From the NCBI GenBank assembly GCA_001898405.1, contig MKTW01000020.1, forward strand, positions 1 through 64,000: DNA of 64,000 nucleotides, written 5' to 3'. Below the pieces are notes generated by a model. The model was given only the letters and a program-made list of their open reading frames with translations. It was not told the DNA's origin and made no database searches. Below, piece by piece: positions 17,203 to 26,380 of this stretch. Numbering within the stretch: position 1 is the stretch's first letter; the number at the start of each line of letters is the position of its first letter. A program made the position numbers and the translations under genes. The stretch is from Sphingobacteriales bacterium 44-61 (GTDB taxonomy: Bacteria > Bacteroidota > Bacteroidia > Chitinophagales > Chitinophagaceae).

Positions 17203-18399
17203 TCAGCCTTTAACGGCCGCTATACCGGGAAGGTCTTTTCCTTCAAAATATTCCAGCATTGCACCACCGCCGGTTGATACATAACTTACTTTATCAGCAA
17301 AGCCAAACTGATTCACTGCTGCTACAGAATCACCTCCGCCAACCAGGGAGAAAGATCCTTTTTGTGTCGCTTCTGCTACAGCCGTAGCCACTGCCTTAGT
17401 GCCATGCTGGAACTTCTCCATCTCAAACACACCCATTGGGCCATTCCAGAGAATGGTTTTGGCGCGATGGATCACATTCACGAACTGGTCGATGGCATTA
17501 GGGCCGATATCCAATCCCATCCATCCGTCAGGGATAGCATTGCTTGGTGCAGTCGATGTTTCAGCATCTGCTGCAAACTTATCAGCGATCACTGAATCAG
17601 AAGGCAGGTGAATGCAAACGCCTTTTGCTTCCGCTTTCTTTAATAATTCCCTTGCAGTATCCAGGCGGTCTTCTTCACACAATGATTTACCGATCTTGCC
17701 ATCTTCCGCTTTCATGAAGGTATAAGCCATACCTCCGCCAATAATGATATCGGTCGCACGCTCCAGCAGGTTCTCGATGATCAGTATTTTATCAGATACC
17801 TTAGCTCCGCCAATGATCGCTACAAAAGGTTTTTCTGCATTGTGCAATACTTTCTCTGCGCTGGCCACTTCAGCTTCCATCAGGTAGCCGAAGAATCTTT
17901 TATCTGCCGGAAAAAACTGGGCAATAACAGCTGTTGATGCATGCGCACGGTGAGCTGTTCCAAAAGCATCATTCACCCATACATCACCCAGCTTCGACAG
18001 TTTTTCTGCAAATGCTTTATCTCCTTTTTCTTCTTCCTTATAAAAACGGAGATTCTCCAGCAACAATACCTCACCTGGTTTCAGGGCAGCTTGTGCCTTG
18101 TAAGCCTGCTCGCCAATGCAGTCATCGGCAAACAATACTTTGGCACCCTTGAGCAATTCAGTAAGATGCTTCACGAGGTGCTTCAGTGAATATTTTTCTG
18201 TTGGTCCATCTTTGGGACGTCCGAGATGCGACATCAGGATAACTGAGCCTCCATCTTTCAATATCTTCTGAATGGTAGGAATAGCTGCAGTAATACGCGT
18301 ATCATCCGTGATCTCATATTTATCATTGAGAGGTACATTGAAGTCAACCCTTACGAGAGCTTTCTGCCCTTTGAAATTATAGTCTGAAAATTTTGACAT
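17203..18399 (-). CDS. pgk: Phosphoglycerate kinase
   Basis: A 398-residue glycolytic enzyme that transfers phosphate between 1,3-bisphosphoglycerate and ADP. Family signatures are complete: [12 protein letters not shown] near the N-terminus, [10 protein letters not shown], the GGAKVSDK motif and the C-terminal nucleotide-binding GGGDSVAAV followed by [14 protein letters not shown]. The length is normal. It lies downstream of gap on the same strand, but a strong terminator, a 29-bp inverted repeat and a -7 box between them indicate a separate transcript. Confidence 0.98.
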   Translation of the reverse strand: MSKFSDYNFKGQKALVRVDFNVPLNDKYEITDDTRITAAIPTIQKILKDGGSVILMSHLGRPKDGPTEKYSLKHLVKHLTELLKGAKVLFADDCIGEQAYKAQAALKPGEVLLLENLRFYKEEEKGDKAFAEKLSKLGDVWVNDAFGTAHRAHASTAVIAQFFPADKRFFGYLMEAEVASAEKVLHNAEKPFVAIIGGAKVSDKILIIENLLERATDIIIGGGMAYTFMKAEDGKIGKSLCEEDRLDTARELLKKAEAKGVCIHLPSDSVIADKFAADAETSTAPSNAIPDGWMGLDIGPNAIDQFVNVIHRAKTILWNGPMGVFEMEKFQHGTKAVATAVAEATQKGSFSLVGGGDSVAAVNQFGFADKVSYVSTGGGAMLEYFEGKDLPGIAAVKG

Positions 18400-18444
18400 A
18401 CTTTCTGTTTAAGCGATAGGTAAATGGTTTCTGATTACTGTAGC

Positions 18445-18452
18445 CAAAGATA
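18445..18452 (-). promoter_or_regulatory. Putative -7 box of pgk
   Basis: The minus strand reads TATCTTTG, an exact TAnnTTTG match about 45 bp before the pgk start. No TTTG was found at the expected -33 distance. Confidence 0.45.
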
Positions 18453-18479
18453 AGACAGGTAACAAAGTACCGCCATAAT

Positions 18480-18543
18480 TTCTTTGTGTTCTTTGCGTCT
18501 TTGTGGGAGATAATTCCCACAAAGACGCAAAGAACACAAAGAA
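18480..18543. repeat. 29-bp perfect inverted repeat between gap and pgk
   Basis: Arms 18480-18508 and 18515-18543 are perfect complements around a 6-nt loop. Each arm is built from repeats of a CTTTG(T/C)GT(T/C) motif (TTCTTTGTGTTCTTTGCGTC). It lacks a T-run after the stem and sits beside a conventional terminator. Such CTTTGCGTCTTTG palindromes occur as dispersed intergenic repeats in many bacterial genomes, from general knowledge. Confidence 0.9.
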
Positions 18544-18569
18544 TATAAAAACAGAAACCTTAGAATGCA

Positions 18570-18617
18570 CAAAAAAGCCGCAATGATCAGCTTTGTGGGG
18601 CTGAAACATTACGGCTT
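18570..18617 (-). terminator. Rho-independent terminator of gap
   Basis: Arms 18575-18591 and 18600-18617 form a long stem with a few mismatches. On the minus strand it is followed by six T residues. It begins about 20 bp after the gap stop codon. Confidence 0.9.
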
Positions 18618-18639
18618 CAATCGTTTTATGATCTCGTTA

Positions 18640-19656
18640 CTATTTCTTCGTGATCAGCTTTGCGAAATAATGAACAGTGCGCACCAGTTGGCTCACATAG
18701 CTCATTTCATTATCGTACCAGCTTACAGTGCGTACCAGTTGAGTGTCGCCAACCGTTTGTACTCTTGTTTGTGTTGCATCAAACAGGGAACCATAATGGA
18801 TACCGATGATATCGCTGCTAACGATCTCATCTTCAGTGTAACCAAAGCTCTCGTTGCTTGCAGCTTTCATAGCAGCATTCAGTTCTTCAACAGTCGTTTT
18901 CTTACCTAATACTGCTGTTACTTCTGTAAGTGAACCGGTAAGGGTGGGAACACGTTGTGCACTGCCATCCAGTTTACCTTTCAGGTTAGGTAATACCAGG
19001 CCGATCGCTTTTGCAGCGCCGGTGCTGTTAGGCACGATGTTTTGCGCAGCAGCCCTTGCACGGCGAAGATCACCTTTGGGGTGAGGAGCATCCTGCGTAT
19101 TCTGATCGTTGGTATAAGCATGAATGGTAGTCATCAGGCCATTCACAATACCGAATTTCTCATCCAGTACCTGTGCCATTGGCGCAAGGCAATTGGTGGT
19201 GCAGGAAGCGCAACTGATGATAGTTTCGCTGCCATCCAGTGTATTGTGGTTCACGTTGAATACGATGGTCTTCAGATCACCTGTGGCAGGAGCGGAGATC
19301 ACCACTCTTTTGGCGCCTGCGGTAATATGTGCTTCTGCTTTTGCTTTATCGGTAAAGAAACCGGTACATTCCAGCACTACGTCCACACCATGATCTTTCC
19401 AGGGAATTTCAGCAGGATTTTTCTGCGCATAGATTTTTACCTCATCGCCATTTACAACGATGGAATTTTCTGTGGCTTTTACTTCAGCATCAAAGCGGCC
19501 CTGCGCGCTGTCATATTTCAAAAGGTGAGCAAGAACTTTGGGGCTGGTAAGGTCATTAATGGCCACTACATCAATTCCCTGCATCTTATATATCTGGCGA
19601 TAAACGAGGCGGCCGATACGACCGAAACCATTGATAGCAACTTTAACTGTGCTCAT
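18640..19656 (-). CDS. gap: Glyceraldehyde-3-phosphate dehydrogenase, type I
   Basis: A 338-residue NAD-dependent glycolytic dehydrogenase. The NAD-binding start [15 protein letters not shown], the active-site motif [12 protein letters not shown] with catalytic Cys152, and the C-terminal [15 protein letters not shown] are intact. The length is typical of type I GAPDH. It precedes pgk in the same direction, the usual glycolytic neighbourhood, but its own terminator suggests independent transcription. Confidence 0.98.
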   Translation of the reverse strand: MSTVKVAINGFGRIGRLVYRQIYKMQGIDVVAINDLTSPKVLAHLLKYDSAQGRFDAEVKATENSIVVNGDEVKIYAQKNPAEIPWKDHGVDVVLECTGFFTDKAKAEAHITAGAKRVVISAPATGDLKTIVFNVNHNTLDGSETIISCASCTTNCLAPMAQVLDEKFGIVNGLMTTIHAYTNDQNTQDAPHPKGDLRRARAAAQNIVPNSTGAAKAIGLVLPNLKGKLDGSAQRVPTLTGSLTEVTAVLGKKTTVEELNAAMKAASNESFGYTEDEIVSSDIIGIHYGSLFDATQTRVQTVGDTQLVRTVSWYDNEMSYVSQLVRTVHYFAKLITKK

Positions 19657-19756
19657 TTCGGAATGTTTTAGTTTTAAAAGAGGGCCGAAGTTACAGGATT
19701 GCGGGGAAATGTGAAAATCTGGAAGAGCTATTATGAAAGGACGGGTAAGCCGGGAG

Positions 19757-20278
19757 TTACAAGTCAGGAGCCGGAAGATGGCGGTACCCGGTTTTTAATG
19801 AGCGTGGAACAAACAGGGAAAGCAGGGAGCCGAAGAGCCCGCCGAGGGTGTTGAGAAACAGATCATCGACATCAAATACGCCAAGACCGGTATACAGTTG
19901 TATCGTTTCAAAGAAAAGACTGACAAGGAAGACAGCGAGAGTGGTTTTAAAGATCCTGCCATTCCGGAATAATAATACAGATAACAGAAAGCCAAGGGGT
20001 ACAAAGCCAAGGATATTACCGCCAATATTCCAGTATTTATAACGATCGTTCATATGGCTGTTGCTGATACGATGAATAGTCGCAAATAGCTGGAGATTCT
20101 TTTGATCAAAGCGGGAGCCACGTTTCCGGAAATTCGTTTTCCTTACATGCATAACAGATCCAGGAGATTCTTTGAAAAGAATATAGCTGGTAAGCACACA
20201 CAGGTTGGCGATCAGCAATAGCCAGCAAATGATCTTAAGGAAAGGAGTACTTTTTTTCATTACCATTGTTATCGCCAT
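19757..20278 (-). CDS. VanZ-like family membrane protein
   Basis: A protein of about 173 residues with four predicted membrane helices. The VanZ-like core is seen as [48 protein letters not shown] and LLSLFV. VanZ proteins are membrane proteins of unclear general function; the founding member affects teicoplanin resistance. The start is uncertain: ATGs at 20278, 20266 and 20260 are all in frame, and a longer frame to 20392 looks non-coding. It is divergent from the LytS-type kinase gene. A second, shorter VanZ-like protein is encoded in the polysaccharide locus. Confidence 0.82.
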   Translation of the reverse strand: MAITMVMKKSTPFLKIICWLLLIANLCVLTSYILFKESPGSVMHVRKTNFRKRGSRFDQKNLQLFATIHRISNSHMNDRYKYWNIGGNILGFVPLGFLLSVLLFRNGRIFKTTLAVFLVSLFFETIQLYTGLGVFDVDDLFLNTLGGLFGSLLSLFVPRSLKTGYRHLPAPDL

Positions 20279-20409
20279 CAAAACTGCGGTATGCAGGCAA
20301 CCCGGGCAACCCGTTTCTACCAACTGCCATATTCCATCTACCAACCGGCGCGATTTTCTTTTGCAGGTAAGGCGGAAATACTGACCTTCCATCCCAATAA
20401 GTAGTTTCG

Positions 20410-21441
20410 ATGATGAGTAAAAGATGGCTGTTATTTTCCTTTTGCTTTATTGCTTTTTATTACCTGCTGCACCTTGCTTATGATATACCCAATATCATTC
20501 ACGGCAGCTCGGGGTTTATGGCCTGGCCAAACAATGTGCGCGGGCTCGCTTTACGGATTGCAGATCTTGCCACTTCATTTTTATTTGCGCTTATCCCCTA
20601 CCTGATACTGTTTTACTATTTCCCTAAAAAGAAGATCATTATTGCCCTATGCTGCATATTGCTGGCTTTGCCGGTCTTATTCTTCCTGCGTTATTGGGTG
20701 GAGGAAGCAGTGACCATGCAAGACAGAATAGCCCTGTTCACTCCTTCAGTAAGGTTGCGGACATATTTTCAAAACCATATTTTTTACATCATCCTGTATG
20801 CAGTATATGGTATGGCGTTTTATTTTATCCGCTATTCCTATTTCAAGGAAATACAGCAAAAAGACCTGCTGCTGCAAAACCGGGAATCGGAACTTTCTTT
20901 TCTCCGCTCGCAGATCAATCCGCATTTTTTGTTTAACAGCCTGAACAATATCTATTCCCTGGTATACCTGCAATCCCCTCATTCGCTGGAAGCCATCGCA
21001 GGGTTTTCTGATCTGCTCCGTTATATGTTGTATGACACGTTGCAGGATGTACCGCTGGCAAAAGAAGTTCATTATATCCACCAATACATTGCTTTACAAA
21101 AACTGCGTCATGAATCGCCTCTCAATGCAAACTTCAAAACGACGGGCCCGCTGGAAGAAGTGTTTATCCCTCCCCTGCTGCTGATCCCATTTGTAGAAAA
21201 TGCATTCAAGCATGGCGCAACTGATGAAGAGGAGATCATGATCATGCTGGATACCGATAAGAAACAAACAAGGTTCTATTGCCAGAATAAAAAAATGACT
21301 GGCAAAAAAGACGGCACCGGAGGTATCGGTTTGCAAAATGTGAAACGGAGACTAGAGCTGCTTTACCCCGGCAAACACCATTTAGCTGTTATGGACGGCC
21401 CTGTGCTTTTTATTATTAAATTGGAAATAGATCATGTCTGA
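20410..21441 (+). CDS. LytS/YehU-type sensor histidine kinase
   Basis: A 343-residue membrane histidine kinase. Four hydrophobic helices lie in the first ~140 residues with no large sensing domain. The His_kinase domain follows, with LRSQINPHFLFNSLNNIYSL and phospho-acceptor His172. The ATP-binding part has PLLLIPFVENAFKHG (N box) and GGIGLQNVKRRLELLYPGKH (G box). This class pairs with LytTR regulators, and the next gene encodes one, overlapping by 8 bp. The signal and target genes cannot be read from the sequence. Confidence 0.94.
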   Translation: MMSKRWLLFSFCFIAFYYLLHLAYDIPNIIHGSSGFMAWPNNVRGLALRIADLATSFLFALIPYLILFYYFPKKKIIIALCCILLALPVLFFLRYWVEEAVTMQDRIALFTPSVRLRTYFQNHIFYIILYAVYGMAFYFIRYSYFKEIQQKDLLLQNRESELSFLRSQINPHFLFNSLNNIYSLVYLQSPHSLEAIAGFSDLLRYMLYDTLQDVPLAKEVHYIHQYIALQKLRHESPLNANFKTTGPLEEVFIPPLLLIPFVENAFKHGATDEEEIMIMLDTDKKQTRFYCQNKKMTGKKDGTGGIGLQNVKRRLELLYPGKHHLAVMDGPVLFIIKLEIDHV

Positions 21442-22135
21442 ACCCCTGACCATACGATGCATTGTGGTGGACGATGAGCACCTGTCTGTAAAACTGATCG
21501 CCGATTATGTCCGCAAAACCCCGGGACTGGAACTGGTGCTTGAAACCACCCATGTGCAGGAAGCTTTACCCCTTATCCAAACAGGCGCGGCCGACCTGAT
21601 CTTCCTTGATATCCAAATGCCGGAAATGACCGGCTTCCAGTTTATGCAAATCGCCGGCGACCGGTGCAAAGTGATCTTCACCACGGCCTACTCCCAGTAT
21701 GCAGTGGACAGCTACGACTATAATGCGGTAGACTACCTGCTGAAGCCGATCACATTTGAACGGTTCCTGGCGGCAGTCAAAAAAGCCCGCAGTTGGGTAA
21801 GCAGGGAAAATCGCACTGCGGCCCAAAAAGACCATCTGTTCATTAAAACAGCCTACCGGATCCAGAAAGTGGACCTGAATGATATTTATTACCTCGAGGG
21901 GCTGAGGGATTATATTGCGGTACACCTGCAATCATCCAAGATCCTGACCCTGGAAAGCATGAAAAATATGGAGGAAATATTGCCAGCCGGTCAGTTTATC
22001 CGGATCCATAAGTCGTATATTATTAATAAAAACAAAATAGACTTTCTGAGCCGGGGAAAAGTGATCGTCAATGGAGCCTATCTCCCTATCGGCGACACTT
22101 ATAAAGAACGTTTCCAGCAGCTTATCGGGATTTGA
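21434..22135 (+). CDS. LytTR family response regulator
   Basis: A 233-residue regulator. The N-terminal receiver domain has VDDEHL, phospho-acceptor Asp59 in LIFLDIQMP, and the conserved Lys in DYLLKPI. The C-terminal LytTR DNA-binding domain begins at about 140 (DHLFIKTAYRIQKVDLNDIYYLEGL) and ends with IRIHKSYIINKNKI and the GDTYKERF region. It overlaps the upstream kinase gene by 8 bp and is presumably its partner. LytTR proteins bind pairs of direct repeats upstream of targets; none was identified here. Confidence 0.95.
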   Translation: MSEPLTIRCIVVDDEHLSVKLIADYVRKTPGLELVLETTHVQEALPLIQTGAADLIFLDIQMPEMTGFQFMQIAGDRCKVIFTTAYSQYAVDSYDYNAVDYLLKPITFERFLAAVKKARSWVSRENRTAAQKDHLFIKTAYRIQKVDLNDIYYLEGLRDYIAVHLQSSKILTLESMKNMEEILPAGQFIRIHKSYIINKNKIDFLSRGKVIVNGAYLPIGDTYKERFQQLIGI

Positions 22136-22193
22136 ACCAGGAGAAAGTAAGGGTGGAAAAGAAAAAAATCCCCTGATATTTTTGTAAAAAACT

Positions 22194-22225
22194 TTTGGAG
22201 ACAAACCCTTCCCCTCTTATCTTTG
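22194..22225 (+). promoter_or_regulatory. Promoter of tRNA-Glu
   Basis: TTTG (22194-22197), a 20-bp spacer and TATCTTTG (22218-22225) form a full Bacteroidota promoter 14 bp before the mature tRNA. Confidence 0.85.
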
Positions 22226-22239
22226 CACTCCCTTAAAAC

Positions 22240-22311
22240 GGCCCGTTCGTCTAAGGGCTAGGACACCACCCTTTCACGGTGGTGATACGGGTTCGAATCC
22301 CGTACGGGCTA
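22240..22311 (+). tRNA. tRNA-Glu (anticodon TTC)
   Basis: The 72-nt cloverleaf has acceptor arms GGCCCGT and ACGGGCT (one G-U pair), a D arm with CTAAGGGCTAGG, an anticodon stem CCACC/GGTGG with loop CTTTCAC, and a T arm CGGGTTCGAATCCCG. The discriminator is A. It closely follows E. coli tRNA-Glu. CCA is not encoded. Confidence 0.97.
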
Positions 22312-22315
22312 CTGA

Positions 22316-22349
22316 AAAGCCTCGCTGAAAAGCGAGGCTTTGTTTTTTT
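22316..22349 (+). terminator. Terminator after tRNA-Glu
   Basis: AAGCCTCGC (22317-22325) pairs with GCGAGGCTT (22332-22340) and is followed by TGTTTTTTT. Confidence 0.92.
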
Positions 22350-22395
22350 ACTACCGCCGTCCCTGGTAAGGTCACTCATCATTTTCTTCAGTTCT

Positions 22396-23988
22396 TTATG
22401 GTAATTCAATTTTAGGGTTAGCGGTAGATATTGGTTTATAGTACCAGGCATTTTGGAACAGCGTATTGGTGCTGTGCCTGCCGTCCCGGAGTGTTTCCTC
22501 ATCGTTTTGCAATACAAGGTTCGTCTCTTTTATACCTGCAAAATAGTATGTGGTAAAAGTATAATCCGCTTTTTCAAGTGGCCGCTTTTCTGATTTGATC
22601 AGCTTGCCGGGCTGATCTGCGTTGCCTTTTTTCTTTGTCCAGCTTTGGGTAACGCCATTTGTTGGTGTAATGGTAAGCTTGTTGCCGGCAATACTGTACT
22701 TCCCGTTTTCTTTTGAAAAGATAATATAGTTCAGGTTTTGCGAAAATGTTTTGGCCACGTACTGGTAAGTGCCGACGCTATTGAAAGTGTATTGCATGGT
22801 GGTATAACCATTGGATAGAGATTGGCCATATGCTCCGCTCGATGAAGATTGCGACCAGGTGCCAGTGATCCCCACAGCAGGCGCATTCGCTGTTTGTGTT
22901 GCAACAGGCACGGAGGTAGAGGCTGGCTGATCCGGTTTAATAGAATTTGCCAATCCCTCCGTTTCCTTTTTAAATCCTGGCGGATTATCAATAAGAGATT
23001 CGAGCTTGCGAAACGCATAATGAAATTCATTGGGATCGTCCGGGGCATTGAATTGCCCTCCGTCTCTGGTCGTTAATTTGCCTGGTTTAAATATAATACT
23101 GTTCCCATAATTCGGGTCTTCCAGTATTTCAAAAGAATAAATGACTTTTTCTAATTTATGATTAACTGATTTTACCAAACTACCCCATTCATTGTTTTTG
23201 GTACTTTTGGGCTTACTCCAAAATTGTGTTTTGCCATATTTGGGCGTGATGGTAAGTTGCTTTCCGTTTATCGAATAAGTACCTGTTTCATACATAAAAT
23301 AGATCTCTGTTGAATTGGATTGGAAATTTTTCTTCCGATAAGTATAAGTGCCATCGGGCTTTAAATTGTATTCCTTTCTTAAATATCCGGTTGTAGATTG
23401 TTGATAGACGTTTTTTTCAAGGGTATAATCCGCCCATAAACCCACTATAGATGTATTAGTGGCATTATTCGTTATGCCGGGATTTGTATTATTGATTTTA
23501 CCTGGTGAGATTTTGGGAAGTTCCACTGAATTTACAAATGCTAACAGATCGCTTTGATATTGCTGAGTGTTGGTCATTAATACAACGCTTGCACTTTGCC
23601 CGTTGCCGGTAGCAGTAAGTAGTGTTACTGCGCCTCTATTGGCTCCATCGGTATAATTTGCAGCACCAGAGATTATTTCCCAGCCGTTTTTATTCACGGG
23701 TGGCTGCATTGCTGGCTCTCCATCTGCCTGCACCGAACCTTTCACCAGTTTTACCCAGTCGCTGTTAAAATTTTCATTGGCAGAGCCGCCAGTTCCTGTT
23801 GCTTTAGTAATGACGGCTATGGCATACACTCCCGAATTGCCGGTTATTGATAATTGTAGTCCGCCTTCATTCTGCTGTTGCTGCCAACCTTTGGGCGGGT
23901 TGAAAGTAAGCACATCATAGGTTTGCTTTTGAGCAAACGACGTCACACAAAAAAAAATGATCCCTAAAAGAGAAACTATTTTTTTCAT
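22396..23988 (-). CDS. Secreted protein with two lipocalin-like repeats
   Basis: A 530-residue exported protein (signal peptide MKKIVSLLGIIFFCVTSFAQ). The first ~165 residues form an unidentified domain that begins YDVLTFNPPKGWQQQ. Two homologous beta-rich modules follow. The first (about 182-310) has IVGLWADYTL, YNLKPDGTYTYRKKNF, TYSINGKQLTITPKYG and QFWSKPK. The second (about 375-500) has ITGTWSQSSS, YTFNSVGTYQY, KYSIAGNKLTITPTNG and QSWTKKK. The pattern GxW...GTY...Y.I.G..LTI resembles lipocalin-like domains of Bacteroidota. No enzyme motif is visible. The gene is monocistronic and convergent with tRNA-Glu. Confidence 0.8.
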   Translation of the reverse strand: MKKIVSLLGIIFFCVTSFAQKQTYDVLTFNPPKGWQQQQNEGGLQLSITGNSGVYAIAVITKATGTGGSANENFNSDWVKLVKGSVQADGEPAMQPPVNKNGWEIISGAANYTDGANRGAVTLLTATGNGQSASVVLMTNTQQYQSDLLAFVNSVELPKISPGKINNTNPGITNNATNTSIVGLWADYTLEKNVYQQSTTGYLRKEYNLKPDGTYTYRKKNFQSNSTEIYFMYETGTYSINGKQLTITPKYGKTQFWSKPKSTKNNEWGSLVKSVNHKLEKVIYSFEILEDPNYGNSIIFKPGKLTTRDGGQFNAPDDPNEFHYAFRKLESLIDNPPGFKKETEGLANSIKPDQPASTSVPVATQTANAPAVGITGTWSQSSSSGAYGQSLSNGYTTMQYTFNSVGTYQYVAKTFSQNLNYIIFSKENGKYSIAGNKLTITPTNGVTQSWTKKKGNADQPGKLIKSEKRPLEKADYTFTTYYFAGIKETNLVLQNDEETLRDGRHSTNTLFQNAWYYKPISTANPKIELP

Positions 23989-24145
23989 TTGTTGATTTTA
24001 AGATAACCCATGAAGAATTGCTTCAGATAGATTTTCTGATTAATCTGGTAAGTTCATACTTCGGGGGGAAATGCGCAATCATTTAAAAAGGGGATTTTAC
24101 TTGCATTTTTAATTATCAGGCAGGCTATGCAGTAGCAGTAATCAC

Positions 24146-24907
24146 CTATATTATCTTCTGACCTGCAATATACTGGCGTGCCTGCTTCTGCGTATAATAT
24201 GAAAAATCCCTATAGCGGTGATGAACATCAATGATCTCCTCCAGAGCATCGGCAACAAGTTCTTTATTCTCCCATGTTTTTAAATCCTGAACAACTGTTT
24301 CAAGGCAGCCTTTTTTGTAAGCGATCTGCCCAAGCACATGCACCAGCGTGTTCCTGACCCTCGCTTTTTTATCATGCTCCAGTGTTTTGAGCATCGGCAA
24401 AATATCCTGTGGATATTTGCGGCCCCGCAATTCAATGCCATGACATATTTCCCTGCGGATCTCCGCTTCTTTATGCTGAAGATATTTAGCAGCCCATTTT
24501 AAAACAGGTCCGGGATTTACTTCCCCCATTTTCTTGATTGAACCGATTACTGCATTGCGTGGAGAGTGATGATGGTCAAACAACCCTTTATCAAAAATGT
24601 GCTGAACTATAGAAAAATCCGCTTTACCGATCTCTCCTGCAGCATTAATGACTGTTTGCCTTATTTTGAAGTCATCCTCTTCCAAAAGACTGACCAGCAT
24701 TTTAATGATCTTGCTGCGCAGCGTCTCGTTTTCGTTATAGATCCTTCCTACTGAGAGGTAGGCTGATTTTCTTATGTAAGTATCGTCGTCGCCGAAGAAT
24801 GCAAGTATTTTTTTAACCGGCGGCTTTTTTAATTCTTGAAGAATATCATTATGGATATTCGCAACCACTGCAACCCGCTCTTGCTTGGATAGATCATAAA
24901 AAGCCAT
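24146..24907 (-). CDS. HEAT-repeat protein
   Basis: A 253-residue soluble, all-helical protein without a signal peptide. Several HEAT-like units of about 30-40 residues are visible, such as DTYIRKSAYLSVGRIY, DFKIRQTVINAAGEIGK, NAVIGSIKKMGEV and KARVRNTLVHVLGQIAY. Such repeats form scaffolds for protein binding, and in some cases modify-and-repair enzymes (AlkC/AlkD) share the fold. No catalytic residue can be assigned here. It follows the Crp/Fnr regulator by 21 bp on the same strand and is probably co-transcribed with it. Confidence 0.8.
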   Translation of the reverse strand: MAFYDLSKQERVAVVANIHNDILQELKKPPVKKILAFFGDDDTYIRKSAYLSVGRIYNENETLRSKIIKMLVSLLEEDDFKIRQTVINAAGEIGKADFSIVQHIFDKGLFDHHHSPRNAVIGSIKKMGEVNPGPVLKWAAKYLQHKEAEIRREICHGIELRGRKYPQDILPMLKTLEHDKKARVRNTLVHVLGQIAYKKGCLETVVQDLKTWENKELVADALEEIIDVHHRYRDFSYYTQKQARQYIAGQKII

Positions 24908-24928
24908 GATTGCGAAACAGGGATTGAT

Positions 24929-25633
24929 TTAATAATTTGCTATCTCGATCAATTTCTTTACTTCATATACAATGATCTTCCGTCCTTTCGTTTCCAGAAT
25001 TCCTTCCTCCTTAAATTCTGTTAACAGCCTCACCACATTTTCTCTTGCAGTACCTACAAGATTAGCTAAATCAGGCCGGCTCATATTGATCTCTACCGGC
25101 ATGCCCGGCTGAAAATTGTCTTTGTATTTTTCACGAAGCACGATCAACTGAAGTGCTAGTCTCTCCCTTACTGATTTTTGGGAAAACAAGCTAAGACTGT
25201 TGGCCAGCACAGCAAATTCATGGCTCAATGTTTTCAGAAGCCGGCCATTCAGTACAGCCGATTGCTGTATGGTATTCAGGAAATCTTCTTTAGGGATAAA
25301 AGCGATCCTGCTTTCCTCCAGGGCTGCAGCATAGTCAGGGTAATGGTCTTCAGAAAGTACTGCATGGTATCCCAGCAGCTCGCCCGTATTGGCCACATAA
25401 ATGATCTGCTCCCGGCCATCTTTATCCACTTTATATTTTTTTGCTTTTCCTTCTGTGATATAATAAATACCGGCCGGATAAGCCCCTTCCCTGAAAATGA
25501 TCTCTCCTTTCTTATATATATGCTCAGTTTTGTGGGAGGTGAGTAAGGCCAGATCAGCAACAGGCAGATCATTCAGGATGGATTCGCTTTTAAAATCCCA
25601 TTTATCAATTGGAAAAAGGCCTTTGATGCTCAT
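24929..25633 (-). CDS. Crp/Fnr family transcriptional regulator
   Basis: A 234-residue regulator starting at the ATG at 25633 (MSIKGLFPIDKWDF). The frame stays open upstream to 25807 but that part is non-coding intergenic sequence. An N-terminal cyclic-nucleotide-binding jelly roll occupies about 30-145 (KKGEIIFREGAYPAGIYYITEGKAKK is its core, shown here in parts: 'IIFREGAYPAGIYYI'). A C-terminal winged helix has MSRPDLANLVGTARENVVR. There are no Fe-S cysteines, so it is Crp-like rather than Fnr-like. It is divergent from the methyltransferase and SulP genes, which are possible targets. Confidence 0.93.
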   Translation of the reverse strand: MSIKGLFPIDKWDFKSESILNDLPVADLALLTSHKTEHIYKKGEIIFREGAYPAGIYYITEGKAKKYKVDKDGREQIIYVANTGELLGYHAVLSEDHYPDYAAALEESRIAFIPKEDFLNTIQQSAVLNGRLLKTLSHEFAVLANSLSLFSQKSVRERLALQLIVLREKYKDNFQPGMPVEINMSRPDLANLVGTARENVVRLLTEFKEEGILETKGRKIIVYEVKKLIEIANY

Positions 25634-25750
25634 GCTGGCACCAAAATTAACCTTTAAAAACTGATAAAACTCACTTTTGTGATTGATAAGGTTTACCGCA
25701 GGGAGGGCATCTTTAAAATAATTTTGCAAACTGAAAACACCTGGAACCTT

Positions 25751-26356
25751 ATGACATTCATCAAACAAAGAACACAAGCCTGGAGATGGCTGGCTACGGA
25801 CCAGCAATTTAATCAGCTTTATCCCTCATCTATTGAAAGGCTGGCTAAAAGGCATTGGACCCCATTAAGTATTGCGCAAAAAGCAGCTGATTTTTTAGCG
25901 GCTGAAAAAGAAGCAAGAGTGCTTGACATCGGAAGCGGAGCAGGCAAGTTTTGCCTTGCAGCCGCCTACCATAAAACAGATGCTTTCTTTTATGGCGTTG
26001 AGCAACGCAAAAGCCTGGTTGACCACGCGGAAACTGCAAGAGCAATGCTGGGCCTTGAGAATGTCTCTTTCATTCATGGCAACTTTACCCAGCTGGACTT
26101 CCGGGATTATGATCATTTCTATTTCTATAACTCATTTTATGAAAACCTGGCGGGAACAGATAAAATAGATGATAGCATTGATTATTCCGGGGAATTGTAT
26201 AATTATTACAACCGGTATCTATATAAACAATTAGATCAAAAACCAGCCGGTACGCGGCTGGTCACTTACCACAGCCTGGAAGATGAAGTGCCGGCAAACT
26301 ACCATGTTGTACAGGCTGAAATGGACAATCTGCTGAAATTCTGGATAAAAATATAA
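25751..26356 (+). CDS. Class I SAM-dependent methyltransferase
   Basis: A 201-residue protein with the SAM-binding motif I VLDIGSGAGKFCLAAA and a following acidic motif (FFYGVEQRKS), then ENVSFIHGNFTQLDF. The substrate is unknown. A start at the ATG 25751 (MTFIKQRTQAW) is preferred because a TAATTTTG box lies at 25719-25726; the frame extends upstream only to a GTG at 25679 and that part overlaps the promoter region. It lies 24 bp upstream of the SulP gene on the same strand, so the two are probably co-transcribed. Confidence 0.85.
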   Translation: MTFIKQRTQAWRWLATDQQFNQLYPSSIERLAKRHWTPLSIAQKAADFLAAEKEARVLDIGSGAGKFCLAAAYHKTDAFFYGVEQRKSLVDHAETARAMLGLENVSFIHGNFTQLDFRDYDHFYFYNSFYENLAGTDKIDDSIDYSGELYNYYNRYLYKQLDQKPAGTRLVTYHSLEDEVPANYHVVQAEMDNLLKFWIKI

Positions 26357-26380
26357 CCGGACCGTATAAACAATATTTCA

